DNA from: Burkholderia sp.
GTDB lineage: Bacteria > Pseudomonadota > Gammaproteobacteria > Burkholderiales > Burkholderiaceae
Assembly (NCBI GenBank): GCA_040954445.1
Contig: CP144362.1
Coordinates: 124,001 to 188,000 of the forward strand
Direction of reading: 5' to 3'
Length of the DNA: 64,000 bases
Part shown: one piece after another, positions 1 through 9,106 of the stretch
Position numbering within the stretch: position 1 is the stretch's first letter
Layout: each line of letters begins with the position of its first letter
The notes under the pieces: model-generated
Seen by the model: the letters and a program-made list of their open reading frames with translations, nothing else
Database searches by the model: none
Told to the model about the DNA's origin: nothing
Made by a program: the position numbers and the translations under genes

Positions 1-43
1 ATCCAAGTAAATATCTCCCGCAGCGTTATTGTATAAATCGAGC

Positions 44-182
44 GGCGTTGTTGCATAAATCGAGCGTGAGGACTTAATGACATCGACGGGCATAATTCCA
101 GGCGGATATGAACGGATTGCGGACGAGCGAGGTCTGCAATCCGTTCCATTGTTTCCTCACGCTCGATTTATGCAACAACGCC
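44..182. mobile_element. MITE-A (two IS-A right ends, inverted)
   Basis: Both ends carry the IS-A terminal repeat (GGCGTTGTTGCATAAATCGA and its complement). The middle holds IS-A 3'-terminal sequence folded back around GCGGAC-like arms with a GAGCGAG loop. The right arm lacks the segment between CCGTTC and CATTG, a junction shared with other copies. A degraded IS-A end (22-43) abuts it on the left. No transposase is encoded, so any movement would need a trans-acting IS-A transposase. Confidence 0.8.
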
Positions 183-228
183 GGTAAACGGCACCAAGGT
201 CAAGCGCATGAGAACCCGTAAGGGCCCG

Positions 229-257
229 CGCCGCGGCTTGGTTCCGCGGCGTTTTTT
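229..257 (+). terminator. Rho-independent terminator
   Basis: An 8-bp stem (CGCCGCGG/CCGCGGCG) with a 7-nt loop is followed by six T. It probably ends a gene whose body lies left of the MITE at 44-182 and is now lost. The rest of 183-405 shows no convincing gene and leads to the start of the exporter gene. Confidence 0.7.
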
Positions 258-405
258 GCCCGCGCGCAACGCCCAGGCCTCTCGCATCTCACCCCGCCGC
301 ACTATCTGGGTGTCGCGCTTGCAGGCATATTCGCGGGAATTCGCACCCTAGCAGCGAAGGTGACCAGGTGCCTTTTCTAAAACCGAGCCCCGTCCGAGCG
401 ACCAC

Positions 406-1461
406 ATGGAAAGCAGCAAAGACCACCAAAAATTCTTCCATCTGCTGCTGGCGATTGTCACGATCGGCTTCTGCTGGATCCTCCTGCCCTTCTTCGGCGC
501 AATCTTCTGGGGCGCGATCCTAGCGATTCTGTTCCAGCCGGTTCAACGCTGGTTCGCCGTGCATTTCGGTAAGCGCCGTAATCTGATCGCGCTGGTGACT
601 CTCTCGCTGATCGTGCTGATCGTGATCCTGCCGATGACCTTCGTGGCCGGCACCCTGGTGCAGGAAATCGCTTTCGTCTACCAGCAGATCAAGGCCGCGC
701 AGCCGAACATGACGGGATTGTTCCAGGAGATCGTTCACACTCTGCCCGCCTTAGTGCAACGCATCCTGCACAGCTACGGGCTGACTGACATCGGTGGGAT
801 CCAGAAGAAGCTGACCGATGGCGCGGCCGCGATCAGCCAGTTCGTCGCAACGCAGGCGTTTAGCATCGGCCAGAATACTTTCCAGTTCATTGTCAGCTTC
901 GGCATCATGCTTTACTTGGTGTTCTTCTTGCTGCGCGACGGCGTCGAGATCGGTCGGTGTATACGCCGCGCACTGCCGCTCGACGAGGATCACAAGCAAC
1001 TGCTGCTGACGAAGTTCACGACCGCTGTGCGCGCCACTGTGAAGGGCAACATTGCGGTGGCGATCGTGCAGGGCGCGCTTGGTAGCCTGATCTTCTGGAT
1101 CCTCGGCATCGAGGGCGTGCTGCTGTGGGGTGCGCTGATGGCCTTCCTGTCGCTGCTACCGGCGATTGGCGCGGGGCTGGTGTGGGCGCCGGCCGCGGTC
1201 TATTTCGCGGTCACCGGGCAGATCTGGAAGTGTATGATCCTGGTGGCCTTCTGTGTCGGCGTGATCGGCTTGGTTGACAACCTGCTGCGCCCGATCCTGG
1301 TCGGCAAGGATACAAAAATGTCCGACTGGGTAGTGCTAATCTCCACACTCGGCGGCATGGCACTGTTCGGCATCAACGGCTTCGTGATCGGGCCGCTGGT
1401 AGCCGCGCTGTTCATGGCGAGCTGGGACATCTTCATGCGCACCGACCAGAAGAACGGCTGA
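406..1461 (+). CDS. AI-2E family transporter (UPF0118)
   Basis: A 351-aa polytopic inner-membrane protein. The N-terminus has two hydrophobic segments (about residues 12-45 and 58-85), then a soluble stretch (90-150), then four or five further membrane helices to residue 340, which is the layout of the AI-2E/PerM exporter family. The family includes autoinducer-2 exporters and Na+/H+ antiporters, so the substrate is unknown. Length is normal and the frame is intact. It is followed by about 110 bp and then an IS-A copy; no operon partner is visible. Confidence 0.85.
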   Translation: MESSKDHQKFFHLLLAIVTIGFCWILLPFFGAIFWGAILAILFQPVQRWFAVHFGKRRNLIALVTLSLIVLIVILPMTFVAGTLVQEIAFVYQQIKAAQPNMTGLFQEIVHTLPALVQRILHSYGLTDIGGIQKKLTDGAAAISQFVATQAFSIGQNTFQFIVSFGIMLYLVFFLLRDGVEIGRCIRRALPLDEDHKQLLLTKFTTAVRATVKGNIAVAIVQGALGSLIFWILGIEGVLLWGALMAFLSLLPAIGAGLVWAPAAVYFAVTGQIWKCMILVAFCVGVIGLVDNLLRPILVGKDTKMSDWVVLISTLGGMALFGINGFVIGPLVAALFMASWDIFMRTDQKNG

Positions 1462-1578
1462 GGCGGCGGCATATGCCCAGCCATGATGGGCCAGAAACGC
1501 CCAGGGCACATGGAAAAGCATTGTTTCACAATGATCCGCAACTCGCGATTTTGCCATTGGAAAATTGTCCCTCATGTC

Positions 1579-2700
1579 GGCGTTGTTGCATAAATCGAGC
1601 GAGATCCATTGACGTTTACGCGCAACGGTCGCGGGGGCCAGCCCCCCATCAAGTCAGATTCCAGAGTAACTGCCTAATTTTTCAAGAAAATGCGCAAGGA
1701 CATACACAAGACAGGTGAGCAGAAGGTACGCTACCGTGTCAGGAATTGGACGGCCTATAATGCAGGCCTGATCAACCGGGGGAACGTGACGATATGGATA
1801 GATGAAGCCGTCCTCGCCAGAATACCCGACGCCATACCCACACGTGGTCACCCGTGTTTATACGGCGATACGCTGATTCAGGCATTACTTGGCGTGAAGA
1901 CTGTCTATCGACTGACGTTGCGCGTCCTGCAAGGTTTCACCCAAAGTCTGTGTGATCTGGCCTTCCAGAGCTTGCCGGTGCCGAATTACACCACGCTCTG
2001 TCGCCGGGCAAAAACGCTTGATGTCGAACTGCCGATCCTTCGTGACAATGAACCGATCCATCTGGTTGTCGACAGCACCGGTCTGAAGGTCTATGGAGAA
2101 GGTGAATGGAAGGTGCGCCAGCACGGCTATTCGAAGCGGCGCACGTGGCGTACAGTCCATCTCGCGCTCAACGCGAATACGGGTCAAGTGCATGCCGCGC
2201 TAATGACGAATCAGAATGTGGCTGACGGTGACGCTCTGGCCAAGTTATTCGGCCAGATTCCACGCGAAGAACAAATCGATCTCATCGGCGGTGATAGTGC
2301 CTACGACACAAAGCCATGCCATGCGGCCATTGCTGCACGCAGTGCTATTCCTTCGATTCCGCCACGCGAGGGTGCCGTTCATTGGCCAGCGGATATGCCC
2401 GGTGCGGCGTGGCGTAATGGCGCAGTTGATGCAATTGCCCGTGACGGTCGTCGAGAATGGAAGCAAGACAGTGGCTACCACCGGCGATCGCTTGCCGAGA
2501 ATGCGATGTATCGGTTCAAGACCCTCACCGGCAACTGTCTCTGGGCGCGTCACATTGCCGCGCAGGCGACCGAGGTCTCCATTCGCGTCGGCGTCATCAA
2601 CCGTATGGCGGACCTCGCTCGTCCGCAATCCGTTCGTATCGCCTGAAATTATTCCCGTCGATGTCACTGCGTCCTCACTCGCGATTTATGCAACAACGCC
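1579..2700 (+). mobile_element. IS-A copy 1, full length (IS5 family, IS903 group)
   Basis: Bounded by GGCGTTGTTGCATAAATCGA at 1579 and its complement ending at 2700 (1,122 bp). It contains one intact transposase gene. The 9-bp flanks (CCTCATGTC left, TGACAGAGG right) do not match, so this copy has probably recombined with another since insertion. Confidence 0.92.
1690..2646 (+). CDS. IS-A transposase (IS5/IS903-type DDE)
   Basis: 318 aa, intact. It closely resembles the IS903 transposase in layout: NWxAYNxxLxxRG near residue 20, LRALQGF-like segment near 77-83, then the DDE residues D128 (LVVDSTGLK), D202 (GGDSAYD) and E270 ([15 protein letters not shown]). The start is ATG of MRKDIHK. The last codons ([13 protein letters not shown]) contain the DNA inverted repeat GCGGAC-CTCGCTC-GTCCGC, at which the MITE-A palindromes turn. 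Confidence 0.93.
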   Translation: MRKDIHKTGEQKVRYRVRNWTAYNAGLINRGNVTIWIDEAVLARIPDAIPTRGHPCLYGDTLIQALLGVKTVYRLTLRVLQGFTQSLCDLAFQSLPVPNYTTLCRRAKTLDVELPILRDNEPIHLVVDSTGLKVYGEGEWKVRQHGYSKRRTWRTVHLALNANTGQVHAALMTNQNVADGDALAKLFGQIPREEQIDLIGGDSAYDTKPCHAAIAARSAIPSIPPREGAVHWPADMPGAAWRNGAVDAIARDGRREWKQDSGYHRRSLAENAMYRFKTLTGNCLWARHIAAQATEVSIRVGVINRMADLARPQSVRIA

Positions 2701-2747
2701 TGACAGAGGCGACAACTACCTTGACACGCGCCGATTCATGGACCAAC

Positions 2748-3497
2748 ATGGAAAAAACTCTTGCCAAGCAGGTGGCGATCGTGACCGGTGCCTCGCGCGG
2801 TATCGGTCGGGCGATTGCGCTGGAGCTCGCGCGCCAGGGCGCCACGGCGATCAGCACGGCGACCAGTGAAGCCGGTGCCCGGAGCATCGGCGTGGCGCTG
2901 GTTGAAGCTGGTCTGTCCGGTCGCGGTGCGGTGCTCGACGTTAACAACGCGGCCTCAGTCGAAGCGCTGATCGATTCGACCGTCCAGGAGTTCGGACGTC
3001 TCGACATCCTCGTCAATAACGCTGGCATCACGCAGGATCAGCTCGCGATGCGCATGAAGGACGACGATTGGGATGCGGTAATCGACACCAACCTGAAGTC
3101 GGTGTTCCGCTTCTCGCGCTGCGTGCTGCGCCCGATGATGAAGGCCCGTAGCGGGCGCATCATCAACATCACCTCGGTGGTCGGCTCGCTCGGCAACCCG
3201 GGCCAGGCTAACTACGCGGCCGCCAAAGCCGGCGTGGCTGGCTTCACGCGCGTGCTGGCGCGTGAGATCAGCAGCCGCGGCATCACCGTCAACTGCGTGG
3301 CCCCCGGCTTCATTGACACCGACATGACCAAGTCTCTGCCCGAGGAACAACAAGCCGCGCTGAAAACCCAGATTCCGCTCGGGCGCCTTGGAAGCACCGA
3401 CGATATCGCCCATGCTGTCGCGTTCCTCGCGTCGCCGCTTGCTGGGTATATCACTGGCACAACGCTGCATGTGAACGGCGGTATGTACATGTCGTAA
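2748..3497 (+). CDS. fabG: 3-oxoacyl-ACP reductase FabG
   Basis: A 249-aa short-chain dehydrogenase that reduces 3-oxoacyl-ACP with NADPH in fatty acid elongation. Visible are the Rossmann glycine motif TGASRGIG (13-20), NNAG (90-93), N114, S143 and the Y156-x3-K160 catalytic pair. The C-terminus (TLHVNGGMYMS) is typical of betaproteobacterial FabG. The upstream-extended frame belongs to the IS; the true start is ATG 2748, 47 bp after the IS-A end. In relatives fabG sits between fabD and acpP; neither is here, and IS sequence follows the stop, so the fab operon has been broken. Confidence 0.95.
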   Translation: MEKTLAKQVAIVTGASRGIGRAIALELARQGATAISTATSEAGARSIGVALVEAGLSGRGAVLDVNNAASVEALIDSTVQEFGRLDILVNNAGITQDQLAMRMKDDDWDAVIDTNLKSVFRFSRCVLRPMMKARSGRIINITSVVGSLGNPGQANYAAAKAGVAGFTRVLAREISSRGITVNCVAPGFIDTDMTKSLPEEQQAALKTQIPLGRLGSTDDIAHAVAFLASPLAGYITGTTLHVNGGMYMS

Positions 3498-3511
3498 TGA
3501 CATTCGTTGAC

Positions 3512-4034
3512 AGCGTTGTTGGGCGTTATTGCATAAATCTATTGCATAAATCGAGCGTGAGATGGACTTTACGCCACGTGCGCCGCTTCGAGTAGCCGTG
3601 CTGGCGTACCTTCCATTCACCTTTTCCATAGACCTTCAGACCGGTGCTATCGACCACGAGGTGGATAGGTTCGCTGGCGCGAAGGATTGGAAGTTCGATA
3701 TCGAGCGTTTTTGCCCGGCGACAGAGTGTGGTGTAATTCGGCACCGGAAAGCCCCGGAAGACCAGAGCGCGCCGGCTTTTGGTGAAACCTTGCAGGGGGC
3801 CGCGCACCGTCAGTCGATAGACGATCTTCACGCCAAGTAATTTGAATCAGCGTATCGCCCCGTACAGACTGGAGTATGGCGTTGGGTATTCTGGAAAGGA
3901 TGGCTTTATCTATTCATATTGAAGCGTTCGCCCGGTTGATCAGGCCTGCATTATAGGCCGCCCAATTCCTGACACGGTGGCGTACCTTCGGCTCACCTGT
4001 CTTGTGTACCTTGCGCATTTTCTTGGCAAAAATG
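3512..4034 (-). pseudogene. IS-A remnant, N-terminal half of transposase
   Basis: Three decayed IS-A end sequences are stacked at 3512-3561. An IS-A left portion on the minus strand follows, encoding residues about 68-160 of the transposase (PNYTTLCRRAKTL, LVVDSTGLK), with the N-terminal codons reaching 4030. The join GCGTGAG|ATGGAC suggests a deletion at a short homology shared by the IS end and the internal GCGCGAG. Confidence 0.8.
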
Positions 4035-4990
4035 CGCGTTGTTGCATAAATCGAGCGTGAGGACGCAATGTATCGACGGGCATACTTTCAGGTGATACGA
4101 ATGGATTGCGGACGAGCGAGGTCCGACATGCGGTTAATTACGCTGACGCGAACGGCGATCTCGGTCGCCTACGGAGTCGATGTGACGCGCCCAGAGACAG
4201 GTGCTGGTGAGCGTCTTGAACCGATACATCGCATTTTCAGTAAGCGATTGCCGGTGGGGTCGCCACTGTCTTTCTTCCATTCTCGAAGATCACCGTCACG
4301 GGCTGCATCAACCGCGCTGTTACGCCCTTCCCCCGCCGCACCGGGCATATCCGCTGGCCAATGAGCGGCACCAGCGCGTGGAGGAATTGAAGAAACAGCA
4401 CTGCGTGCTGCAATGGCCGCATGGTATGGCTTGGCGTTGTAGGCACCGTCGTCGACGATGAGATCGATCTGTGCGTCGCGCGGAATCTGGTCGAGCAACT
4501 TGGCCAGAGAGCGTCACCGGCAGCCATATCCTGATGCGTCATCAGCGCGGCATGCACTTGACCCGTATTCGCGTTGAGCGCAAAGCTGGGCTGTGCACCT
4601 CGTTCGCCGCTTCGAGTAGCCGCGCGCTGGCAGCACCTTCTATTCACCTTCGCCATAGGTTTTTAGACCGGTGCTGTCGACAACCAGATGGATCGGTTCA
4701 TTGTCACGAAGGATCGGCAGTTCGACATCAAGCGTTTTTGCCCGGCGACAGAGCCTGATGTAATTCGGCACCAGCAAGATCGGGAAGGCTAGATCGTGCA
4801 GACTTTGGGTAAAACCTTGCAGGGGGCCGCACAGCAGCAGTCGATAGACGGTTCTTCACGCCAAGTAATGCCTGAATCAGCGTATCGCCATAAAGACGCG
4901 GGCGAGCACGCGTGGGTATGGCATCGGGTATTCTGGAAAGGACGGCTTCATCTATCCATATCCTCACGTTCCCCAGTTGATGGGGCCTGC
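4035..4990 (-). pseudogene. IS-A copy, frameshifted and 5'-truncated
   Basis: Begins with a right-end variant (GCGTTGTTGCATAAATCG) and carries most of the transposase on the minus strand in at least three frames (pieces at 4169-4498, 4237-4656, 4728-4967). The left end is lost where an IS630-family element joins at the TA at 4993-4994. This copy has more substitutions and indels than the others and looks among the oldest. Confidence 0.8.
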
Positions 4991-5048
4991 ATTATTAATC
5001 CGCAATGCGTGATTTTAAAATTGGAAAATCGACCCTCATGTGAGGGAG

Positions 5049-5963
5049 ATGGAAAAAAGAGATATGAGATCGCTTCCTCGTGAGGCACGTGAAGAGCGGC
5101 GACGTCAGGTGATCAACCTGCGCACGCGCGGCTGGACCTACGAAGAGATTGCCAAGCATACGAACCTGTCGCGCACTGGTGTGTTCGATATTTGCAAACG
5201 CTACGCCCGCGAAGGTGCGGCTGGATTGCGTGACAAGCCGAGCGGCGGAGCAGTGAACCCACGCCGTGCCCTAAGTGAGCAGCAAGAAGTGGAAATTCGC
5301 GCGCTGTTACGCGATCAGATGCCGGACCAGTTGAAGATGTCGTTTGCGTTGTGGACGCGACATGCCCTGCGGGAGTTGATCCGGAAGCGATGCGGTTTGA
5401 CGCTGACGCTGCAGGGTGTCGGCCTGTATCTGGCGCGCTGGGGTTTCACGCCGCAAAAGCCGATGAAACGCGCCTACGAGCAGCAATCGGAAGCGGTGCA
5501 GGCATGGCTGAACGAGACGTACCCGGAGATTTCACGCCGGGCCATAGCTGAAGGCGCGGAGATCCAGTGGGGCGACGAAACGGGGCTCCGCTCGCACGAT
5601 GTTCGAGGCCGCTCCTACGCGCCGATTGGCAAGACGCCCGAGCGACGCGTGGCGAGTCGACGCGAAGGTCTTTCGGTGATGTCGTCGGTGACGAACCGTG
5701 GCCAGGTGCGCTGGAAAGTCTTCGAGGGTGCGATGAACGCCGACATTCTGCTCGATTTCCTGAAGCGGCTGATTAAAGACATGCGCAGCAAGAAGGTGTT
5801 TCTGATTCTTGACAACCTGAAGGTTCATCACGCCAAACCGGTCACGGCGTGGTTGGCCGAGCACGGCGACGAGATCGAAGTGTTCTACCTGCCGTCGTAC
5901 AGCCAGGAACTGAATCCCGACGAGATGCTCAATGCTGACCTGAAGGCGAACGTGATGAAATAG
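5049..5963 (+). pseudogene. IS630-family transposase, C-terminally truncated
   Basis: About 304 aa. An N-terminal winged-helix domain (RRQVINLRTRGWTYEEIAKH, 17-36) precedes a DDE_3 domain with WGDETG, LILDNLKVHH and SYSQELNPDE. The ATG at 5049 has GAGGGA just upstream. The other copy at 62 kb continues past KANVTKQVPER, whereas here a CAG codon has become TAG just after KANVMK and the following sequence is gone. About 40 residues are missing, so it is probably inactive. Confidence 0.8.
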
Positions 5964-5970
5964 GCTCTGG

Positions 5971-6037
5971 GGCGTTGTTGCATAAATCGAGCGCGAGGAC
6001 GGAATGGGGTAACGCGCTCGATTTATGCAACAACGCC
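5971..6037. mobile_element. Mini-MITE-A (67 bp)
   Basis: Two inverted IS-A right ends (GGCGTTGTTGCATAAATCGA... and complement) are separated by about 20 bp. The element sits inside the IS630-family copy and has removed the end of its transposase gene. Confidence 0.75.
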
Positions 6038-6136
6038 CCAGCGGGATGATTTCCAATTTCAAGATTACGAATTGTGGATCAATAACCAGCGGTGTGTTGC
6101 ACTTCACTCCTGAAACCGCCGCGCCAAAATTTCCAG

Positions 6137-8506
6137 ATGACCTATCAAGTTCTCGCCCGCAAGTGGCGTCCGAAGGATTTTGCTGCGCTTGTCGGCCAGG
6201 AGCACGTCGTCAGAGCGCTCACGCACGCGCTCGACGGTGGGCGTTTGCATCACGCCTATCTAATTACAGGTACGCGCGGCGTTGGCAAGACCACGCTGTC
6301 CCGGATCTTTGCTAAGGCGCTCAATTGCGAGACCCGAATCACCTCGCAACCCTGCGGCGTCTGCCGTGCCTGCCGTGAAATCGACGAGGGGCGTTTCGTC
6401 GACTACGTCGAGATGGACGCGGCGAGCAATCGTGGCGTCGACGAAATGGTTGCGCTGCTCGAACGCGCCGTGTACGCTCCTGTCAATGCACGCTTCAAGG
6501 TCTACATGATCGACGAAGTGCACATGTTGACGAACCACGCGTTCAACGCGATGCTCAAGACGTTGGAGGAGCCGTCGCCTCACGTCAAGTTCATCCTCGC
6601 CACCACCGATCCGCAAAAGATTCCCGTCACCGTGCTCTCGCGCTGTCTTCAGTTCAATCTGAAGCAGATGCCGACCGGACATATCGTCATGCAACTCGAG
6701 CGGATCCTCGTCGAGGAGAAGGTCGTCTTCGAGCTGCAGGCGCTGCGACTGCTCGCGCGCGCCGCGCAGGGCAGCATGCGCGATGCGCTGTCGCTGACCG
6801 ACCAGGCGATCTCCTATTCGGCCAACGAGGTCACCGAGGCGGCTGTCTCGCGCATGCTTGGCGCGCTCGACCAGACCTACATGGTGCGTCTACTCAATGC
6901 GCTCGTAGCGTTCGATGGTTTGGAAATCCTGACGATCGCCGACGAGATGGCGCTGCGCAGCCTGTCGTTCTCGACCGCCCTGCAAGACCTAGCCGGCGTG
7001 TTGCATCGGATCGCCTGGGCGCAGTTCGCGCCGGAATCGGTGCTCGACGAGTGGCCCGAGGCTGTCGATTTGCGTCGTTTCGCGGACTTGCTGAGCCCCG
7101 AGCAAGTGCAGCTCTATTACCAGATCGCGACAGTGGGGCGTGGCGAGATGGGGCTCGCACCCGATGAATACGCCGGCTTTACTATGACCCTGCTGCGCAT
7201 GCTCGCCTTCGAACCAGCCGGGCTAGGCGGTGGCGGGGCGGTGCCTGGCATGTCTCCGGTCGTGGCGGGCAACCGGCGCGCTACGACGGTGCCTTCCGGT
7301 GCAGCAGAGGGGACGCGCGCCACCGCCCCGGCGCAGCCGAAGCCGCCAGTATCCGAGGTGCCCACCGTGCCCGTCGAAGCCGCTGCGTCCAGCGAGCCAG
7401 TGCCGAGCGTCGCGCCAACAACCGAACCACGTATCGAGCTAGCACAAGAATCGACCAATATTCCAGTGTTCCCCCTAGCCGCCCAGGTAGACGTGGCCCC
7501 GATCGCCACCCAAATCCATGCTGTAGCTGAGCCGGTGGCGATCGAGCCTTCCGAACCGAAATCCGAGCAGGCGGCACCGGTCGAATCTGTCGCACCGGTC
7601 GCGGCACCAATCGCAAGCCAGTCGGTCCTAGCAGCCAAGCGCCCTGCGCCGACACGCGCAAGCGGTGCCGCCGGCGCGCTGGACGTGCTGCGCAGCCGAG
7701 GCATTCGGCGCGTGTCTTCCGCCTCCGATCGCGAGCGGGCAGCAGCGCCGAAACAGGTCACTCCGGTACCTAAGGCTTCCGCGTCCGCGCCGCCGGTCAA
7801 CGTGCTGACGCCGCATCCGTGTCCCATGCCGACCGCCGCGGCATCACAACCAGCCTGTGCGTCGTCGCCGGATCTCTTGGTGCCGCCGTCCTGGGATGAC
7901 ATCTCGCCCGAAGATTACCTGCCGGTTTCGGTCGACGACAATTATGTCCCGCCGCCTGACAACGGCTACATTCCCGTCTTCGACAGCGGTCGCACCCACA
8001 TGCGCGTGCCCCCGCAGTCGGCACCAGCTCTGGTCGACACGCGACCGTTGCCGCCTGCCGTTCGGCGCGACGCGATCGGTTACCAGGGTGAATGTCCGCA
8101 GTTAGCCGCGAGCCTGTCGCTCAAAGATGTAGCCTACCCGTCGCTCGCCTTCAACAGTGAGCTGCCCTCGCTCGAGGGCGGCGCGCTGACACTGGCGTTG
8201 CCAGTGCCGCAATACGCCGATGTCGAGCAGGTCGTCAAGCCGAACGCCGCGCTTGCCGAGAACCTCGGCAAGCCGGTCGAGCTAAGCGTCGAGGGCGACC
8301 CGTCGCGTCATACTGCGACCGTGCTCGACGCGGTCGAGCGCGCCAGGTGCCAGCGCGAGGCCGCGCAGGAGATCGGCGCCGATCCCTTCGTCCAGCAACT
8401 GATCCACGATTTTGGCGCGCGCATCGTCGAGGGCTCCGTGAAACCGGTCGACGCAGACGGCGCCAACGACGCGCTCACGCGGCGTTGTTGCATAAATCGA
8501 GCGTGA
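6137..8506 (+). CDS. dnaX: DNA polymerase III subunits gamma and tau, 3' end altered
   Basis: 789 aa, the clamp-loader ATPase of the replicase. N-terminal MTYQVLARKWRPKDF, Walker A GTRGVGKT (45-52), zinc cysteines C64, C73, C76 and C79, and the Walker B region YMIDEVH are all present. A long Ala/Pro-rich linker (about 380-620) leads to the tau C-terminal domain. The start is ATG 6137, not the upstream ATG at 6092. From base 8481 the frame runs into an IS-A end and finishes with the IS-coded tail RRCCINRA; probably only a few native residues are lost. In relatives ybaB and recR follow dnaX; here ybaB lies at 46243. Confidence 0.93.
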   Translation: MTYQVLARKWRPKDFAALVGQEHVVRALTHALDGGRLHHAYLITGTRGVGKTTLSRIFAKALNCETRITSQPCGVCRACREIDEGRFVDYVEMDAASNRGVDEMVALLERAVYAPVNARFKVYMIDEVHMLTNHAFNAMLKTLEEPSPHVKFILATTDPQKIPVTVLSRCLQFNLKQMPTGHIVMQLERILVEEKVVFELQALRLLARAAQGSMRDALSLTDQAISYSANEVTEAAVSRMLGALDQTYMVRLLNALVAFDGLEILTIADEMALRSLSFSTALQDLAGVLHRIAWAQFAPESVLDEWPEAVDLRRFADLLSPEQVQLYYQIATVGRGEMGLAPDEYAGFTMTLLRMLAFEPAGLGGGGAVPGMSPVVAGNRRATTVPSGAAEGTRATAPAQPKPPVSEVPTVPVEAAASSEPVPSVAPTTEPRIELAQESTNIPVFPLAAQVDVAPIATQIHAVAEPVAIEPSEPKSEQAAPVESVAPVAAPIASQSVLAAKRPAPTRASGAAGALDVLRSRGIRRVSSASDRERAAAPKQVTPVPKASASAPPVNVLTPHPCPMPTAAASQPACASSPDLLVPPSWDDISPEDYLPVSVDDNYVPPPDNGYIPVFDSGRTHMRVPPQSAPALVDTRPLPPAVRRDAIGYQGECPQLAASLSLKDVAYPSLAFNSELPSLEGGALTLALPVPQYADVEQVVKPNAALAENLGKPVELSVEGDPSRHTATVLDAVERARCQREAAQEIGADPFVQQLIHDFGARIVEGSVKPVDADGANDALTRRCCINRA

Positions 8507-8976
8507 AGACACAAGGGCATCGACGGGGCGTTCGTTGCATAAATCGAGCCAGATCCGTTGACGTTTACGCGCGACGATCGCGGGGCCAGCCTCCTATCAA
8601 GTCAGATTCCAGAGTAACTGCCTAATTTTTGCCAAGAAAATGCGCAAGGACATGCACGAGAAAGGTGGGCCGTACGCTACCCGTGTCAGGAATTGGGCGG
8701 CCTATAATGAAGGCCTGATCAACCGGGGGAACATAACAATATGGATAGATGAAGCCGTCCTTGCCAGAATACCCGCCAGAATACCCAACGCCATACCCAC
8801 ACGTGGTCCGCCCGTGTTTGCACGGCGATGCGCTGATTCAGGCATTACTTGGCGTGAAGACCGTCTATCGGCTGACGTTGCGCGCCCTGCAAGGTTTCAC
8901 CCAAAGTCTGCGCGCTCTGGCCTTCCAGAGCTTTCCGGTGCCAAATTACGCCACGCTCGATTTATGCAACAACGCC
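8481..8976 (+). pseudogene. IS-A left-half fragment
   Basis: Starts with the IS-A end at 8481 and carries a second, slightly altered end at 8528. It encodes the transposase N-terminus (from ATG 8640) to about PNYATL, then joins directly to an IS-A terminal repeat ending at 8976. The transposase has an internal duplication (ARIPARIPNAIP), frameshifts, and no DDE domain. Confidence 0.85.
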
Positions 8977-9106
8977 CCAGCAGCTGTGCTTGCTCGGCAA
9001 AGCCGACGTGCAGTGCTCTTCGTGGTCCTGCTTGCCGAAAACCTCTTCAAACGTGGCTTGGACATGGCGATCGGCTTTCTTGGTAGGCTTTATCTGGGCG
9101 GTTTTC
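8977..9106. other. Short unassigned stretch after phaZ
   Basis: Read on the minus strand it gives a Lys/Ala/Glu-containing frame (KPTKKADRHVQATFEEV) that could be an out-of-frame continuation of the phaZ product. No independent gene is evident. Confidence 0.35.

Larger units (their letters stand above)
4995..6082 (+). mobile_element. IS-B copy (IS630 family), damaged
   Basis: Flanked by TA at 4993-4994 and 6083-6084, the IS630 target signature. The ends are inverted repeats of about 38 bp (TTAATCCGCAATGCGTGAT at left; the complement, ending GGATCAA, at right). It encodes a transposase whose 3' part is replaced by a 67-bp IS-A mini-palindrome (5971-6037). Confidence 0.85.

Noticed and set aside
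7117-7902. 261-aa minus-strand frame
   Set aside because: Antisense of the dnaX linker; low-complexity Ala/Gly/Thr sequence from GC-rich DNA.
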